64,000 nucleotides of DNA from DATAZK01 sp963731205 (GTDB lineage Bacteria; Actinomycetota; Actinomycetes; Frankiales; Frankiaceae): contig CAVSUJ010000002.1 in assembly GCA_963731205.1 (NCBI GenBank), positions 1-64,000 on the forward strand, in the 5' to 3' direction. Made by a program: the position numbers and the translations under genes. The notes under the pieces are model-generated. The model saw nothing but the letters and a program-made list of their open reading frames with translations, did not search any database and had not been told where the DNA came from. Position 1 is the first letter of the stretch. Each line of letters opens with the position of its first letter. Shown in pieces: positions 43,663-52,053 of the stretch.

Positions 43663-45023
43663 TCACTCGAAAACGCGTCCGCCGTAGATGGTGCAGCGTA
43701 CGAGTTCACGATGCGGCGCCGCCAATACGGTGTCCCACGGCACGTGCATCAGCACCAGGTCGGCGGGGCCACCGGGGTGGACCAGCCGCGGCGGTCCACC
43801 CGGGTCGACCAGGGGCGTGAGGTATCCGCGCAGCGCATTCCGGACGCTGATGCGCTCGTCGCGGCCCGAGCACCTCGCCGTCCGGTGTGCGCCGCTCGGC
43901 AGCAGCGCTCATGCACCGCCCACGGATCAGCCGGACCGTAAGGGGCGTCGGAGGAACACACCACGCGCACGCCGGCAGCATCGAGCGAAGCGACCCGATA
44001 CAGGTCGTCGAGTTCGGAGCCGAGTTCGCGCCGGTAGTCGTCGCCGCGATCGGCGATGAAGCCGGGCTGCGTGACGACGGTCAATCCGAGACGCTTCAGC
44101 TCCAAGATCGCGGCAGGGTCCAGCAGCGCTGCGTGCTCGATGCGGTCGCCCCGGTCGGGCCCGATCTCATCGAGCACGGCAATCGTGACGGCGAGCGCCT
44201 CTCGGGTGACGCAGTGGACGGCGATCGGCCTCCCCTGCTCGCGGGCCGCGCGGACCCGGCTGCGCATCCGGTCGAGGTCGGGCGGCTCGTGATCGGGAGG
44301 GGCGATCTTCAACGGTCCCAGGGTGATTCGCTCGTTCAGACCCTCGGCACTTCCGCCGAGCAACATCACGCGCTGCGGCAACCTGGCGTCGTTCACCGCT
44401 TCGGTCAGGAGCTGCTGGCTGCGCGCCGGAAGGTCCGGAGTGGCATCGGTGACGTGGGTGATGCCCATCGCAGCAAGCTCGCCGCCGATGCGCGCCAGGT
44501 CAGGTGGCGGCCCCTCCGGAAGGCGCTGCGCCAGCCGTGCGTCCTCGCGCCACAACTCGCCCGAAGGGGCGTCGCCGGTGAGGCCGGCGGCGCGCAGGCC
44601 GGCGGAGTTGAGCAGCCAGAGCGCGCCGCTGCGGTGCTGCACGCGTAAGGGGATCGTGGGGTGCAGGCGATCGAGGTCACCCAGGCTGAGCCGGCCGCCC
44701 TGCTCCGCGTAGCCCACCGCGCGGATCCATCCGGTGGCGTCAGGTGTCGCGCTCACGAGAGCTGTCTCGACCGCGGCCCGATCAGCGGTGACGCGGGGGT
44801 GAAGGTCGAGCGACCCCGCAGCCGCGGCCATGGCGAGCAGGTGCAGGTGATGGTCGGCCAGCCCGACGGAGAGTGCGCCGCCGTGGCCGTCGAGGACGGG
44901 CTCGCCGGGCAGCCGGTCCAGCGCGCCGATCTGCAGAACGACCCCGTCCGCGCACCGCACGTCAGCACGGCGGCCGCCGAGCAACTCGACGTCGCGCAGC
45001 AGCAGGGCTCCCGGGTCGGTCAC
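43663..45023 (-). pseudogene. Amidohydrolase (YtcJ-like) with two apparent frameshifts near the 3' end
   Basis: The first ~370 residues read in one frame from GTG 45023: a metal-site ADHHLHLLAMA, VHCVTREALAV, RIEHAALLDP and CSSDAPYGPADPW, all amidohydrolase_3 features. After AVHER the frame becomes Arg/Ala/Ser-rich. Removing one base near 43899-43904 gives AERRTPDGEVLG, and one more near 43861-43867 gives RDERISVRNALRGYLTP, PGGPADLVLMHVPWDTV and ELVRCTIYGGRVF, ending at 43663 just before the dehydrogenase. That is a standard family C-terminus. Its start overlaps the CoA transferase stop by 4 bp. Confidence 0.8.
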
Positions 45024-46117
45024 GGGCGGGCCCGCGGGGGCCTTGCTGCCAGCCCCGACGCGGGCTGGGCGACGGTCCCGTCCAGCGTGGACGCGACCAC
45101 CGACGCCATCGCCAGGTCGATCAGCTGACCCCCGCCGGCGTCAAGCGCGCGCATGACTGCCGCAGCCCCGGCCAGCCCCGTCAGCGGATCGGCGATCGCG
45201 TCACCCACGAAGACCGGGATTCCTTGCTTCCAGCCCACGAGTCCGGCGGCGGCCGCCACATCGTCGCCGAAGCCGATGCGATCACCGTTCGTCCGGCCGT
45301 AGCCGGTGATGCTGAGCCAGACCGCGCCGCGGGAGACCTCGGCATCGCCCGACAGGCCCCACCCCGCCAACGCTCGCGGCCGCGACGCCTCCACCACGAC
45401 ATCAGCGTCTCGCACCAGTGCCGCCAGCCGTTGCCGATCCGCTGCCAGGGAGGGGTCGAACGTGAAGGACTCATGGCCGCCGTGGAGCAGTTCGTAGAAG
45501 CGCGGCTCCCCCTGGCGGGCGCCATCGGGACGGCTCACGGTCTCCACCTTCACCACCCGGGCCCCCGCCAGCCCGAGCAGCGAGGAGCAGAGCGGCCCCG
45601 CCCAGAGCGAGCTGAAGTCGACCACGAGCGGCGAAACACCCGTGTTTGCAGCGGATTCGGCCGGCATAGCCAGCGGCGCAGCACCTTCGCCGACCATGGC
45701 GATGGCCATTCCCAGGAGCCGCGCCCGCTCCACGATCGCGGCGCCCGGGATCGCCGCAGCCCATTCGCGTATCCCCTCCCAGGAATCATTCGCCGGGCGC
45801 TCGATCAGCGCCTCCACCAGTTCGTGATCGGACGGGCGCGGCAGCGACGCCGCGACCCAGCCGTCGGCGCTGGGCAGCAGCCGGCACGCGCCGCCGACCG
45901 AGACGCTGCCCTGCGCGTTCGCCCCAGTGAGGGCGGCCCGTTCGGCGAGCAGCTGCGCGCCGTCGACGCGCACCGGATGACCCCAGGCCGCCGAGCGCCG
46001 CGCAACCTCGGCCGACCACTCGCGGGCCTGGCCGGCCGCCCGCCCGGGCGGCACGAACCCGCTCAGCGCGACGACGCCCGACTCCAGCCAGTCGGTGACG
46101 CGCTGGTCTGCAGTCAT
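45020..46117 (-). CDS. CaiB/BaiF-type CoA transferase with permuted domain order
   Basis: A 365-residue class III CoA transferase. The motif that normally opens the family, DFSSLWAGPLCSSLLGLAGARVVKVE, is at about residues 170-195 instead of the N-terminus. The catalytic-Asp region follows as SITGYGR and IGFGDDVAAAAGLVGW. The part preceding it (CRLLPSADGWVAASLPRPSDHELVEAL and REWAAAIPGAAIVERARLLGMA) resembles the C-terminal half of ordinary members. The protein thus looks circularly permuted. It would move CoA between acids. ATG 46117 overlaps the crotonase stop (ATGA). Confidence 0.8.
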   Translation of the reverse strand: MTADQRVTDWLESGVVALSGFVPPGRAAGQAREWSAEVARRSAAWGHPVRVDGAQLLAERAALTGANAQGSVSVGGACRLLPSADGWVAASLPRPSDHELVEALIERPANDSWEGIREWAAAIPGAAIVERARLLGMAIAMVGEGAAPLAMPAESAANTGVSPLVVDFSSLWAGPLCSSLLGLAGARVVKVETVSRPDGARQGEPRFYELLHGGHESFTFDPSLAADRQRLAALVRDADVVVEASRPRALAGWGLSGDAEVSRGAVWLSITGYGRTNGDRIGFGDDVAAAAGLVGWKQGIPVFVGDAIADPLTGLAGAAAVMRALDAGGGQLIDLAMASVVASTLDGTVAQPASGLAARPPRARP

Positions 46118-47163
46118 CGCGCGATCTCGTCGACCAGTCCCCATTGAAGGGCTCGCTCGACCTCGACCACAGCGCCGGTGAGCGCCATCCACGCCGTACG
46201 CCATCGCCCGATCCGCCGCACGATGCTCACCGTCCCGCCGGCCCCTGGCACGAGACCCATGCTGATCTCGGGCAGCGCCATCCGGGTGTCAGCCGCCGCG
46301 ACCACCCGCCCCGCGTATGCGGGCAGCTCGATCCCCGCCCCGATGCACGCCCCGTGAAGATGCGCGGTGACGCGAGCGCTCAGGTCGTGCAGCAACTGCC
46401 CCGCACTGTGGCGAAGCCTGATCAGATGCGCCGTCGAGGGATCGGGTGCGGTGCCGAACTCGGCCAGATCCCCGCCGCTGCAGAACGCGGGCCCGACCCC
46501 GCGCAGCTCGACGCGAACGGCCGGATCCACGACTGCTATCTGCAGCGCCGAGACGAGCGCGTCGCGTACCGCATGGCCGTACGCGTTGCGCCGCTCGGGC
46601 CGGTTCAGCGTCAGCGTCAGCACGTCGCCCTGACGATCGACGAGCACTGGCTCGTCACCAGCGGGCGCCGGGGTGCGCGGCGGCGAGAACGCGAGCCAGG
46701 CAGCGAATTCGGGGCCGGCAAGCAGCGTCGAGTAGGTCGCGGACTCGGCGACCAGCCCTTCCCACACCGGCAGCAGAGCCGTCTGCTGCAACAGGACCGC
46801 GAGCGCGCTCGTGCACAACGGACGCTGCGCTGACAGTTCCGCGATCTGCCGCCCGGCATCCACCGGATCGGCCGCCGCCACGAAAGCGGGCAGCTGCGCT
46901 GCCGGGTTCCGCTCACCCGCGAACGACAGGGTGAGCGCTTCGGCCAGCGGCAGGTTCCCGCGCGGCACCGGACCGTCAGCAATCCCGATCAGGACCCGGG
47001 CGCTGCAGCGTGCCGCCCGCACCGTCGCTGGCAGCAACTCCCGCGCGAGCGGCTCACAGAGGTCGACGAGCAGCGCCGCAGGAGACGCCGGATCGGGGAC
47101 GCCGTAGCGCAGCGCGTCGGCGAGCTCGTCCGGTGCGAGCGGACTAGCCGCGGATGCCGTCAC
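46114..47163 (-). CDS. Enoyl-CoA hydratase/isomerase family protein with N-terminal extension
   Basis: A 349-residue crotonase-family protein. The core at about 175-349 has VLTLTLNRPERRNAYGHAVRDAL, GVGPAFCSGGDLAEFG (oxyanion hole), HGACIGAGIELPAYAGRVVA and LPEISMGLVPGAGGTVSIVRRIG, and stops at WGLVDEIAR without the usual C-terminal helices. The N-terminal 170 residues contain a segment like those helices (CTSALAVLLQQTALLPVWEGLVAESATYSTLL), so the tail appears to precede the core. Start GTG 47163 overlaps the upstream oxidoreductase gene by 20 bp. It probably hydrates or isomerises an enoyl-CoA. Confidence 0.83.
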   Translation of the reverse strand: MTASAASPLAPDELADALRYGVPDPASPAALLVDLCEPLARELLPATVRAARCSARVLIGIADGPVPRGNLPLAEALTLSFAGERNPAAQLPAFVAAADPVDAGRQIAELSAQRPLCTSALAVLLQQTALLPVWEGLVAESATYSTLLAGPEFAAWLAFSPPRTPAPAGDEPVLVDRQGDVLTLTLNRPERRNAYGHAVRDALVSALQIAVVDPAVRVELRGVGPAFCSGGDLAEFGTAPDPSTAHLIRLRHSAGQLLHDLSARVTAHLHGACIGAGIELPAYAGRVVAAADTRMALPEISMGLVPGAGGTVSIVRRIGRWRTAWMALTGAVVEVERALQWGLVDEIAR

Positions 47164-48151
47164 GCACCGTCGACAGGACGGAGGGATCGATGTCGTAGGT
47201 GATGTAGCAGCTGACGCGCTGCACGAGGTCGCCGAGCTTCGCGCGCAGCATCGGACCGACCTCGTCGGGCGGTCCGACCACCGAGAAGGTGTTGAGCATG
47301 TCGTCGTCGATGAGCTCACCCATCGCATCCCACTCGCCCTGCTTCGACAGCCGGGTCAGCGCGGGCTGCACGTCACCCCAGCCGTGACGCTCGAGGACGC
47401 CCCGGTAGGCCGGGGTGGAGGCGTAGAACGCGATCTGCTTCTTGGTGCCCTTGATCGCCGCCGCCAGCTGCTCATCCGTCGCCCCGGTGGTGATGAAGGC
47501 CGGCCCGCAGATGGTGAAATCCTCCAGCGTCTTGCCCGCCTTTTCCCGGCCGCGCCGCAGTGCCGGAAGCGTGACCTCGTCGAGATAGGCGCGCGTCGTG
47601 AACGGGTGCACGAAGAAGCCGTCAGCAGCCTCCCCCGCGACCTCGGTCATCAGCTCGCCGACTCCCGCGAGGTAGACCGGCGGCGGCCCGTACTCGTGGC
47701 GTTCCGGCGAGAAGAACGGGGTCATCAGGATGTGCTTGTAGTACTCGCCCTGGAAGTCCAGCGGCACACCGTCGTGCCACGTGGCCCAGATCGCCCGCAT
47801 CGCCTGGATGAATTCGCGCATCCGCGGCGCCGGATGTGACCACGGCATCGAGTAGCGCAGCACGATGTGCGCCTTGATCTGCGAGCCGATTCCGAGGACG
47901 AAGCGGCCCTTGCTGTAGCGCGCCAGGTCGTAGCCGATGCTCGCCATCGTCATCGGGGTGCGAGCGAAGGCGATCGCGATCGACGTGCCGACCGTGACGT
48001 TCGAGGTCGCCTGGCACGCCTGCAGGCACTGCATGAACGGCTCATGCCCGGTCTCGCCGAACCAGAGGCCGTCGTAACCCGCAGCCTCCATCGCCGCCGC
48101 TTCTTCGGTGACGGCGGTGAAATCCTTGCCGACGCTCGTGTCGAGCTTCAC
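47144..48151 (-). CDS. F420-type LLM-class oxidoreductase
   Basis: A 335-residue luciferase-like protein of the F420-dependent TIGR03617-like group: YDGLWFGETGHEPFMQCLQACQAT, VGTSIAIAFARTPMTMASIGYDLARYSKGRFVLGIGSQIKAHI and HEYGPPPVYLAGVGELMTEVAGEAADGFFVHPF are characteristic. Members use F420 or FMN for hydride transfer on ketones or imines. It begins the block LLM, crotonase, CoA transferase, amidohydrolase, dehydrogenase and overlaps the crotonase gene. Confidence 0.9.
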   Translation of the reverse strand: MKLDTSVGKDFTAVTEEAAAMEAAGYDGLWFGETGHEPFMQCLQACQATSNVTVGTSIAIAFARTPMTMASIGYDLARYSKGRFVLGIGSQIKAHIVLRYSMPWSHPAPRMREFIQAMRAIWATWHDGVPLDFQGEYYKHILMTPFFSPERHEYGPPPVYLAGVGELMTEVAGEAADGFFVHPFTTRAYLDEVTLPALRRGREKAGKTLEDFTICGPAFITTGATDEQLAAAIKGTKKQIAFYASTPAYRGVLERHGWGDVQPALTRLSKQGEWDAMGELIDDDMLNTFSVVGPPDEVGPMLRAKLGDLVQRVSCYITYDIDPSVLSTVRDGIRG

Positions 48152-48161
48152 GGCCGGAACC

Positions 48162-48485
48162 TCAGTCGCTGGAGGGAAGTTGCTTGGCTTCCTTGAGGAC
48201 GAGCGGGGTGGTGCCGTCGGCGAGCGTGCCGTCGCCGCCCTTGGTCACGAGCACTTCGAGCGACTCGTCGTCAGGCGAGGTGAACCGCTTGCCGACCGGG
48301 CTTCCCGCGGCGAGCGCGGCGTCGATGGTCAGGCCCGCATCGGGCTCGGCCTTCACGTCGATCATCGGGTGGCCGCCGCAGGTGAGCGTGACCTCACCAG
48401 CAGGCACCCGGACGACGATGATCTCGGTGGCGTCCACCTGGCTGCGCAGCCGGGCTCCGGTACGCAGTTGGACGGGGACGGACAT
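48162..48485 (-). CDS. Small conserved protein of unknown function
   Basis: A 107-residue protein, ATG 48485. It begins PVQLRTGARLRSQVDATEIIVVRVP and has a TLTCGGHPMI motif in the middle, then GKRFTSPDDESLEVLVTKGGDGTLADGTTPLVL. The beta-rich pattern and single Cys beside Gly-Gly-His suggest a small binding or rubredoxin-like fold, though no CxxC pair is present. I believe similar genes occur next to acyl-CoA synthetase and LLM genes in other actinobacteria, but do not know a function. It is 10 bp upstream of the LLM gene. Confidence 0.65.
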   Translation of the reverse strand: MSVPVQLRTGARLRSQVDATEIIVVRVPAGEVTLTCGGHPMIDVKAEPDAGLTIDAALAAGSPVGKRFTSPDDESLEVLVTKGGDGTLADGTTPLVLKEAKQLPSSD

Positions 48486-48539
48486 CAGGTGCCTCCATTT
48501 TGGCTTCTGTTGCGGCAGATCAGCAGGATCATTCGATGG

Positions 48540-50045
48540 TTACTCGACGGGTTCGGTCAGGCTGCCGATGATGTTGCGACGCAGCAGCTTTCCGGTCGGA
48601 GTGTAAGGAAGCTCGGGCCAGATGAGCACCGAACTCGGAGCACGGCTGGAGCGCAGCTTGCCGGCCGCGTACCGGCGCACCTCTTCGGCGATCGCCGGGT
48701 CGGCCGCGTCGGCTTCCGAGAGGACGACGACCGCGCAGATCCGCTGGCCCCACTCCTCGTCGGGCAGCCCGACGACGGCCGCGTCGCGCACCGCCGGGTG
48801 GGTGAGGAGCACGTCCTCGACCTCGGCCGGCGCGATGTTCTCGCCGCCGCGGATGATCGTGTCGTCATCGCGGCCCTCGACGAAGAGGTAGCCATCGGCG
48901 TCGAGGTGTGCCCGGTCGTGCGTCGGGAACCAGCCGTCGGCGTCGAGCCGGGTGCCGAGGCCGACGTACTCGCCGGCCACCTGCGCGCCGCGCACCCAGA
49001 GCTCGCCGGTCTCACCGGGAGGCATCTCCTGGCCCTCAGGCCCGCGGATGACGAACTCGATGCCCGGCACGGCACGGCCAGCGCTCGCCAGCCGCGCCTT
49101 CCAGACCGGGTCGTCGGAGTCGAGCGCCGAACGGTGGTCGTCGGGGCCGAGCACGGCGATGGTCGAGCTGGTCTCGGTGAGGCCGTAGGCGTTGACGAAG
49201 CCGGTCTCGGGAAACGTGCGCAATGCACGTTCCAGGACGGTCGGGGCGATGCGGGCGCCGCCGTACGCGATCGAGCGCAGCGACGGCAGCGCGGTATCCG
49301 GCGCTCCCGCCACGTGTTCGACGACCCGCACGAGCATGGTCGGTACGACCATCGCGTGGCTGACCGACTCCTGCGCCGCGATGGCCAGCCACTCGGGCGC
49401 GCTGAACGACGGGAGGTGGACCATGCGACGGCCCGCGTAGGTATTCGTGAGGACCGTCGCGACGCCCGCGATGTGGTAGGGCGGCACGGCGACGAGCGCG
49501 CAGTCGTCCTCGTCGGCGCCGAGCAGCTCGACGGTCTGCAGCACGTACGCGGTGAGGTTGCCGTGGCGCAGCACGACGCCCTTGGGCTCGGACGTCGTGC
49601 CGCTGGTGAACAGCACCGCGGCGATGTCGTCGTCGTCGAGCACGGGAGGTTCGATCGCCGGCGCAGATGCTGTGGCATCGAGCCAGCCGGTGGTGGACAG
49701 GATGTGCGAGCGCTTGCCGACCCGCTCCCGCATGTCGTCGTCGACGAGGACGATCGGGTCATCGAGGCGGTCGAGCAGCGCATTGAGGTCGGCGTCGGGC
49801 AGCCGGTAGTTCAGCGGCGTGATCGGCAGCCCGGCGAGGGCTGACGCGAACACCGCGACGTTGAACTGCGGACCGTTGACCCCGACGAACGCGACCGAGC
49901 GCCCGCCCTCTGCCTGCAGCAGCCCGGCCCCACCTGACGCGCGGGCGGCCAGCCCTTCGAACGTGATGCCGTCGCTCCTGGAACCGAGCGCGACCCGATC
50001 CGGAACCATCGACGACGCCAATTCGAGCAGCACATCGACGCCCAC
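48540..50045 (-). CDS. Acyl-CoA synthetase (FadD family)
   Basis: A 501-residue adenylate-forming ligase. Motifs are LFTSGTTSEPKGVV, NAYGLTETSSTIAV, THDRAHLDADGYLFVEGRDDDTIIRGGENIAP and PYTPTGKLLRR with the catalytic Lys. GTG 50045 is preceded by AGGAGCCGAT. It would activate the acid that enters the neighbouring CoA pathway. It leads the leftward gene set and is separated from the next LLM gene by a strong hairpin. Confidence 0.9.
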   Translation of the reverse strand: MGVDVLLELASSMVPDRVALGSRSDGITFEGLAARASGGAGLLQAEGGRSVAFVGVNGPQFNVAVFASALAGLPITPLNYRLPDADLNALLDRLDDPIVLVDDDMRERVGKRSHILSTTGWLDATASAPAIEPPVLDDDDIAAVLFTSGTTSEPKGVVLRHGNLTAYVLQTVELLGADEDDCALVAVPPYHIAGVATVLTNTYAGRRMVHLPSFSAPEWLAIAAQESVSHAMVVPTMLVRVVEHVAGAPDTALPSLRSIAYGGARIAPTVLERALRTFPETGFVNAYGLTETSSTIAVLGPDDHRSALDSDDPVWKARLASAGRAVPGIEFVIRGPEGQEMPPGETGELWVRGAQVAGEYVGLGTRLDADGWFPTHDRAHLDADGYLFVEGRDDDTIIRGGENIAPAEVEDVLLTHPAVRDAAVVGLPDEEWGQRICAVVVLSEADAADPAIAEEVRRYAAGKLRSSRAPSSVLIWPELPYTPTGKLLRRNIIGSLTEPVE

Positions 50046-50128
50046 ATCGGCTCCTGTTCAGTGAGAAGGGCAGGGGTGCCCGCCGTCAAAACTAGCGTGC
50101 CGTGACGCCCCCTACCGGCGGCGGCGGT

Positions 50129-50156
50129 AAATCCGGGTGCTGGAGCACCCGGATTT
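50129..50156. terminator. Strong 13-bp hairpin
   Basis: AAATCCGGGTGCT (50129-50141) and AGCACCCGGATTT (50144-50156) form a perfect stem with a 2-nt gap; flanking GCGGCGG and CTGCCGC extend it imperfectly. It lies 27 bp after the stop of the leftward LLM gene and about 85 bp upstream of fadD, so it should terminate the LLM transcript. Confidence 0.7.
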
Positions 50157-50182
50157 GCTGCCGCTCAGGTCCCCGACCCGTA

Positions 50183-51133
50183 CTACGCGCCCGCTGCCTC
50201 GTGGAACGCTTCCACGACACCGGAGAGCACCTCGGCGGCGCCGTCCTGGTCGGCGGGCAGCGGGACGGTGAGCGCGAAATCGGTGATGCCCGCCTTGACC
50301 TGCGCAGCCACTGGCTCCAGCGCCTTGGCCAGCTCGAGCTTTCCGTCGTCGCCGGCTCGCACCATCAGGTTGCCCTGCGTACGGAAGCCGACCATGTCAC
50401 GGCCGGCCTCGGCCATCACCTCGGCGATACGTGCGAGACCGGGAGCCGGGTCCTTGATGTCGTCGCCCCACGGGATCCATCCGCTGCCGAAGCGGGCGAG
50501 GCGGCGCAGGGTGCGCGGGTTGATGGTGCCGCTGACCCAGATCGGGACGCCGCCCGGCTGCACCGGCTGGGGGACGCAGTAGATCCGGTTGAACGTCAGG
50601 AATTCGGAGTCGTGGTCGGACGGCACGTTGCGCCAGGCGTTCTGCAGCACGTCGAGGCAGTCGTCGAGCAGCGGGCCACGACCGTCGAAGGAGAGCCCGG
50701 CGGCCTCGTACTCCTCGCGCTGCCAGCCGACCCCGATGCCGAGGTCGAGCCGCCCGCCCGACAGCACGTCGAGCGTGGCGCAGGTCTTCGCGAGGACGAT
50801 CGGGCGGCGCAGCGCGGCCTGCAGCACGCCGGTGCCGAGGCGTACCCGCTTCGTCATGCCGGCGACCACGGACAGCACGGTCATGGGTTCGAGCCACTGG
50901 CCGTCGGGGCCGGTCGGCTGCTTGGAGCCGCGCATACCGCCCGTCTCCGGATTGCCGTACGCCTCGAGGTTCTCACCGAAGACGACGTGGTCGGAGACGG
51001 TGACGCGATCGATGCCGGCGCGCTCGGCGGCAAGCGCCCGGTCGAACATCGGCTGCCAGCTACCCGGGTCCTTGACCGCGAAGTTGACCAGGTGCAGGGA
51101 CAGGGCGGGGGTCACGGCAGGAGGCACAGTCAC
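50183..51133 (-). CDS. F420-type LLM-class oxidoreductase
   Basis: A 316-residue luciferase-like protein: RVTVSDHVVFGENLEAYG, VRLGTGVLQAALRRPIVLAKTCATLDVLSGGRLDLGIGVGWQREEYEAAGLSF and PVQPGGVPIWVSGTINPRTLRRLARFGSGWIPW match the TIGR03619-like F420-dependent group. It is divergent from the SDR gene, 59 bp away, and upstream of the CoA cluster but isolated from it by a hairpin. Substrate unknown. Confidence 0.9.
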   Translation of the reverse strand: MTVPPAVTPALSLHLVNFAVKDPGSWQPMFDRALAAERAGIDRVTVSDHVVFGENLEAYGNPETGGMRGSKQPTGPDGQWLEPMTVLSVVAGMTKRVRLGTGVLQAALRRPIVLAKTCATLDVLSGGRLDLGIGVGWQREEYEAAGLSFDGRGPLLDDCLDVLQNAWRNVPSDHDSEFLTFNRIYCVPQPVQPGGVPIWVSGTINPRTLRRLARFGSGWIPWGDDIKDPAPGLARIAEVMAEAGRDMVGFRTQGNLMVRAGDDGKLELAKALEPVAAQVKAGITDFALTVPLPADQDGAAEVLSGVVEAFHEAAGA

Positions 51134-51192
51134 TGCCTCTTAGTACCAGCCTCGCTGTCAGTCGAATGCAGCCACCCTGCACAATCACCGCC

Positions 51193-52050
51193 ATGAGCCC
51201 CCAGACCCCCGAAAGTGTCCCTGCGATCGGCGATTGGGGGCAGCTCCTGACCGGCAAGGTCGCGATCGTGACCGGAGGTGGGGACGGGATCGGCGGCGCG
51301 ATCTCGCGCCTGTTCGCCCAGCACGGCGCCATCCTCGAAATCGCGGAGATCGACCCCGAGCGGGGCGCCCGGGTGAAGGCCGACATCGAGGGCGCCGGCG
51401 GCACCGTCCGCGTCCACACCGTCGACGTCACCGATACTTCTGTGGCAGCGCCGCTGGTGGCTGATGTGCTGGGCGCCCACGGCCGGGTCGACATCCTGGT
51501 CAACAACGTCGGCGACTTCCGGCCGCTGGTCCGCTTCCAGGCCTCGACCCCGGAGTCGTGGGAGGACATGTACTCGATCAACCTCAAGCACATCTTCTCG
51601 ATGACGCGAGCGGTGATCGAGCCGATGATCAGCCAGCGCAGCGGCACGATCGTCAACCTGCATTCGGTCGAGGGCATGCGCGGCTACCCCGGCGAGCCGA
51701 TCTACGCGGCGATGAAGGCGGGTGCCGCCCACTTCACGACGAGCCTCGCCGTGACCATGGGCCGCTACGGGATCCGGGTGAACGGCATCGGCCCCGACCT
51801 CACCCAGTCACCCCAGGTCGACTACCTCACCCGCGCCGAAGGACATGACGACATGTGGCCCTTCTGGGCGCCGGTCGGGCGCCTCGGCTGGCCCGAGGAT
51901 CAGGCCCGGGTAGCCCTGTTCCTCGCCTCCGACATGTCGTCCTACGTGACCGGCCACAACATCCCGGTGGACGGCGGTACCAAGGCCGGCGGCGGCTGGT
52001 ACTTCTCGCCGACCGAGCGGATCTTCACCAACCGGCCGATCGGCTTCTGA
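51193..52050 (+). CDS. Short-chain dehydrogenase/reductase
   Basis: A 285-residue classical SDR from ATG 51193. Cofactor motif TGGGDGIGGAI, NNVGDF in place of NNAG, catalytic Ser in VNLHSVEG and Tyr/Lys in YAAMKAG; the C-terminal region has TGHNIPVDGGTKAGGGWYFSPTERIFTNRP. The extended C-terminus is characteristic of a group of mycobacterial SDRs of unknown substrate. It is convergent with the copper-module membrane protein, with a 3-bp gap. Confidence 0.88.
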   Translation: MSPQTPESVPAIGDWGQLLTGKVAIVTGGGDGIGGAISRLFAQHGAILEIAEIDPERGARVKADIEGAGGTVRVHTVDVTDTSVAAPLVADVLGAHGRVDILVNNVGDFRPLVRFQASTPESWEDMYSINLKHIFSMTRAVIEPMISQRSGTIVNLHSVEGMRGYPGEPIYAAMKAGAAHFTTSLAVTMGRYGIRVNGIGPDLTQSPQVDYLTRAEGHDDMWPFWAPVGRLGWPEDQARVALFLASDMSSYVTGHNIPVDGGTKAGGGWYFSPTERIFTNRPIGF

Positions 52051-52053
52051 GGT

